Below, in pieces: positions 61,676-64,000 of a stretch of DNA of 64,000 bases. The notes below the pieces were generated by a model, which made no database searches, was not told where the DNA came from, and saw nothing but the letters and a program-made list of their open reading frames with translations. Location of the stretch: contig AP017424.1 of assembly GCA_002355495.1 (NCBI GenBank), forward strand, positions 248,001-312,000. Reading direction: 5' to 3'. The position numbers and the translations under genes were made by a program. The stretch is from Streptomyces laurentii (GTDB lineage Bacteria; Actinomycetota; Actinomycetes; Streptomycetales; Streptomycetaceae). Position 1 is the first letter of the stretch; the number at the start of each line of letters is the position of its first letter.

Positions 61676-61700
61676 TCGCCGAGGATGATCCCGGCGTACG
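61665..61700 (+). pseudogene. 5' stub of the partner response regulator
   Basis: GTG at about 61665 overlaps the kinase stop and begins MRAVIAEDDPG, the start of a NarL-type receiver domain. Sequence then becomes unrelated and meets the 3' end of vanS at 61742. Only about ten codons remain. Confidence 0.6.
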
Positions 61701-61741
61701 TCGACACGGCCGCGCCACCCGCGCGGTCGGCGGGGCGCGCA

Positions 61742-62831
61742 TCACGACCGTGGGGACGCGCGCGCGGGCAGTTCCACCGTGATGCGCAGACCGCCGGTGT
61801 CGCGCGGGGTGAGGGTGAGGGTGCCGTCGTGTGCGCGAGTGATGGTGGTGACGATGGCCAGGCCGAGGCCGACGCCCGTCTGGTTGGCGTGGATGCGCTC
61901 GGTGCCCCTCTGGAATGGTTCGGTGAGCGTCGAGACCAGGTGTGGCGGCAGTTTCTCGCCGGTGTTCTCGACCGTGAGTATCACGGTGCCGGAGTGGACG
62001 CCGGTGGTGACCCACACCCTGCCCTGTTCGGACAGATTGTGGACGATGGCGTTGTGCACGAGGTTCAAGGTCAGTTGCAGCAGGAGCGCCGGCGATCCGC
62101 TCGCGGGGGTGATGTCGCCGCGGGTCTCGATGGTGACGCCGTTCTTTTCCGCGAGGGGAGCAGTGTTTCGGCGGCTTCTTCCGCCATGAGGGACAGGTCG
62201 ACCCGTTCCCGGGTGAAGGACCGCTGGTCGGCTCGGCTGAGCAAGAGCAACGCTTCGGTGAGGTCGATCGCTCGGGTATTGACGACTTGGAGGCGGTCGA
62301 GGACTTCGCCGGTGTCGTGTGACGGATCGGTGCGGGCCACGTCGAGAAGAGACTTCGAGACGGCCAGCGGGGTGCGTAGTTCGTGCGAGGCGTTCGCCGC
62401 GAATCTCCGCTGCTCGGCGACGTGTGCTTCAAGCCGTGCGAGCATCGCGTCGAAGGCGTCGGCGAGTTCGCGGAACTCGTCCTGGCGGCCCGGCATCCGG
62501 ATACGGTGCGCGAGCGATCCCGTGGCGGCCGTGCGGGTGGCGGACGTAATACGAGCCAGGGGGCGAGCATACGACCGGCGAGGATCCATCCTCCCAGAAG
62601 GCCGAACACGAGGAGGAGCACCATGACCGCGGCTGCCGTCGGCGCGAAACCCTGCACGAAGTCGACGACCGGGTTTCTCTTCCACGCCCCCTCTTCGTTG
62701 GTCTGCAGCCACCCCTGTTGCAGGAGGAACACCGCTGTGGCGGCGAGCGCCAAGGCATCGGCGAGCATGAGGAATCCGGCGTAGCTGAGGGTGAGCTTGA
62801 GGCGGACGCTTAAACCAGGCCCTCTATCCAC
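61742..62831 (-). pseudogene. vanS: vanS-like sensor histidine kinase with two frameshifts
   Basis: GTG 62831 overlaps the vanR stop and begins MDRGPGLSVRLKLTLSYAGF, the VanS N-terminus with its first membrane helix; a second helix is VMVLLLVFGLLGGWILAGRML. Frame is lost at the GGGGG run 62559-62563. The next frame carries HAMP and HisKA (FAANASHELRTPLAVSKSLLDVAR). It is lost again at 62155-62158, and the third frame holds the ATPase (NLVHNAIVHNLSEQG, TGVGLGLAIVTTITRAHDG) to TGA 61742. Adding one C at each run rebuilds a complete kinase of about 360 residues. In functional loci VanS senses glycopeptides and controls VanR. Confidence 0.82.
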
Positions 62832-63519
62832 GGTCCTCTCCCCCGTCTCCGGCCTGCGGCTGTGCGTCGATTCGGTAGCCGACGCCGGAGACCGTGGCGA
62901 TGATCCACGGCTCACCGAGACGCTTGCGCAGTGCTGAGACGGTGATGCGGACAGCATTGGTGAACGGATCGGCGTTCGCGTCCCACGCGCGCTCCAGAAG
63001 TTCCTCGCCGCTGACGACACCGCCCTCGGCGGCGATGAGGACCTCGAGTACGGCGAACTGCTTGCGCGTCAGTGCGACGTAGCGGCCGTCCCGGTAGACC
63101 TCGCGTCGGAACGGATCCAGCCGCAGCCCCGCGATCTCACGGACAGGAGGCCGGCTGTGGGCACGCCTGCGGTCGAGCGCCCGGAGCCTGAGGACGAGTT
63201 CCTGCATTTCGAACGGTTTCGTGAGGTAGTCGTCGGCGCCGAGTTCGAAGCCGGATGCCTTGTCGTCGAGGCGGTCGGCCGCGGTCAGCATGAGAATCGG
63301 CATGCCGCTGCCCGAGGCGACGATGCGTCTGGCGATCTCGTCGCCGGAAGGGCCGGGGATATCGCGGTCGAGGACGGCGATGTCGTATCTGTTGACGCTC
63401 AGCGATTCCAGGGCGATGTCGCCGTCGCCCGCGAGGTCGGCCGCGATCGCTTCCAGGCGCAGGGCATCGCGGATGGCCTCCGCCATATAGGGCTCGTCCT
63501 CGACGATTAACACACGCAT
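62824..63519 (-). CDS. vanR: VanR-like OmpR-family response regulator
   Basis: The 231-residue protein has a receiver domain (MRVLIVEDEPYMAEAIRDAL, phospho-acceptor Asp in DIAVLDRDIPGPSG, conserved Thr and Lys in LMLTAAD and YLTKPFE). A winged-helix output domain follows (LTRKQFAVLEVLIAAEGGVVSGEELLERAWDANADPFTNAVRITVSALRKRLGEPW). It closely resembles actinomycete VanR, the activator of vanHAX. ATG 63519 is clear. It is intact while its kinase and target genes are broken. A VanR-box-like sequence sits 23 bases upstream, consistent with autoregulation. Confidence 0.88.
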   Translation of the reverse strand: MRVLIVEDEPYMAEAIRDALRLEAIAADLAGDGDIALESLSVNRYDIAVLDRDIPGPSGDEIARRIVASGSGMPILMLTAADRLDDKASGFELGADDYLTKPFEMQELVLRLRALDRRRAHSRPPVREIAGLRLDPFRREVYRDGRYVALTRKQFAVLEVLIAAEGGVVSGEELLERAWDANADPFTNAVRITVSALRKRLGEPWIIATVSGVGYRIDAQPQAGDGGEDRG

Positions 63520-63541
63520 GCTCTCGATGCTACGAGCGGGC

Positions 63542-63565
63542 ACATATCGTCCGCGTATCGAAAAC
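63542..63565 (-). promoter_or_regulatory. VanR-box-like promoter element, copy 2
   Basis: On the minus strand, GTTTTCGATACGC then GGA and CGATATGT lies just upstream of the vanR start. It matches copy 1 at 60160-60183 at 21 of 24 positions. Conservation of two copies in a decaying locus supports it as the VanR recognition site. Confidence 0.68.
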
Positions 63566-63668
63566 CGCGTCCGCGCCGACAGCACCGTGCCACCGTCCAT
63601 CAGTGCGTCGCGAGGGCATGCCGAAAATCGGCTGGCCTGGGGGCAGGGCGCTGTGTACGGTCGGCCGG

Positions 63669-64000
63669 GTGGAACCGCTGACCGACAAAGAGATCCGCAC
63701 GTCTTTCGTGAACTGCACGAAGGGTGACGCGGCCCGGATGAAGCTGCCGCTCGACTTCGCCGAGCTGCCGTGGCCCGACCTGGACTTCCTGGGCTGGGTC
63801 GACCCGGGCGCGCCACTGCGCGCCCATCTCGTCGTCCCGCGCCCCGACGGCCCGGTCGGCATCGCCCTGCGGGTCCCGGCCTCCGCCCGGACGAGCGCGA
63901 CGAAGTCCAGCATGTGCCAGGTCTGCCTGACCTCGCACGCCTCCTCCGGTGTCACGCTGCTGGCCGCCCCGCTGGCCGGCACCCGCGGCCGCGAGGGCAA
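63669..64000 (+). CDS. FBP-domain (FusB-like zinc-binding) protein, partial
   Basis: GTG 63669 begins MEPLTDKEIRTSFVNCTKGD and continues LPWPDLDFLGWVDPGAPLRAHLVV and SSMCQVCLTSHASSGVTLL. These are the first half of the FBP treble-clef domain, with the first CxxC of its zinc site. It runs off the window after 110 codons. FusB-type proteins bind elongation factor G and rescue it from fusidic acid; actinobacterial homologues are mostly uncharacterised. It is divergent from vanR. Confidence 0.87.
   Translation, partial: MEPLTDKEIRTSFVNCTKGDAARMKLPLDFAELPWPDLDFLGWVDPGAPLRAHLVVPRPDGPVGIALRVPASARTSATKSSMCQVCLTSHASSGVTLLAAPLAGTRGREG

Overview
The window looks like a chromosomal segment of a Streptomyces or close relative. 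It is very GC-rich with strong third-position bias, uses GTG and ATG starts after GGAGG-type ribosome sites, and carries families typical of that group (StrR-like regulator, streptophobe, DUF6777, DUF6308, FBP zinc-finger protein, FHA/ABC plus Pkn kinase, VanRS). No rRNA, tRNA, CRISPR array, prophage or insertion sequence was recognised.

Region 1 (1-10.7 kb) reads as the edge of a specialised-metabolite locus built around sulfation. A leftward sulfatase runs off the window. Rightward, a StrR-family regulator is followed by a tightly packed operon: a cobalamin-type radical SAM enzyme, a sulfotransferase, a methyltransferase, a rubrerythrin-like protein, a GyrB-ATPase/methyltransferase fusion, a second sulfotransferase and a CysD-type ATP sulfurylase subunit, ended by a perfect 21-bp hairpin. 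The fusion protein is the most unusual object in the window: the ATPase and transducer domains of DNA gyrase B, without TOPRIM, joined directly to a SAM methyltransferase.

Region 2 (10.7-19.7 kb) is a potassium-uptake island: kdpFABC with a 27-codon reading frame coupled upstream of kdpF, and a KimA-like potassium importer, with a GNAT protein and a small membrane protein between them. kdpDE is absent.

Region 3 (19.9-31.2 kb) holds small regulatory and accessory units: PadR plus DUF1048, a serine beta-lactamase-like hydrolase, DUF4240, a TrmB/LuxR-type regulator, a MacB/FtsX-like ABC exporter, a TetR/hydrolase pair with twin operators, and a secreted I36-type protein.

Region 4 (31.5-52 kb) is mixed metabolism and signalling: a divergent NAD-dependent DNA ligase, a TerD-VWA protein coupled to DUF6308, an acyl-CoA dehydrogenase, a PAS-GAF-PP2C-ATPase switch protein, a PHP/PolX-like protein, MarR/SnoaL, MFS, an aldehyde dehydrogenase, ThuA, DUF3626, a class II aldolase and an aldo/keto reductase. 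Gene fragments lie at 34, 48.5 and 51 kb.

Region 5 (52-64 kb) begins with a membrane/phosphosignalling operon (FHA-FHA-ABC transporter, PE-rich protein, Ser/Thr kinase) and streptophobe and DUF6777 genes. It ends in a decayed glycopeptide-resistance locus: pieces of a FemX/VanK gene and of vanH, an orphan histidine kinase whose response regulator is cut off, a frameshifted vanS, an intact vanR and two matching VanR-box-like sequences. Every simple frameshift recognised in the window (seven) is repaired by one extra C on the coding strand. This points either to homopolymer under-calling in the assembly or to a uniform indel bias, and should be settled before these genes are treated as dead.
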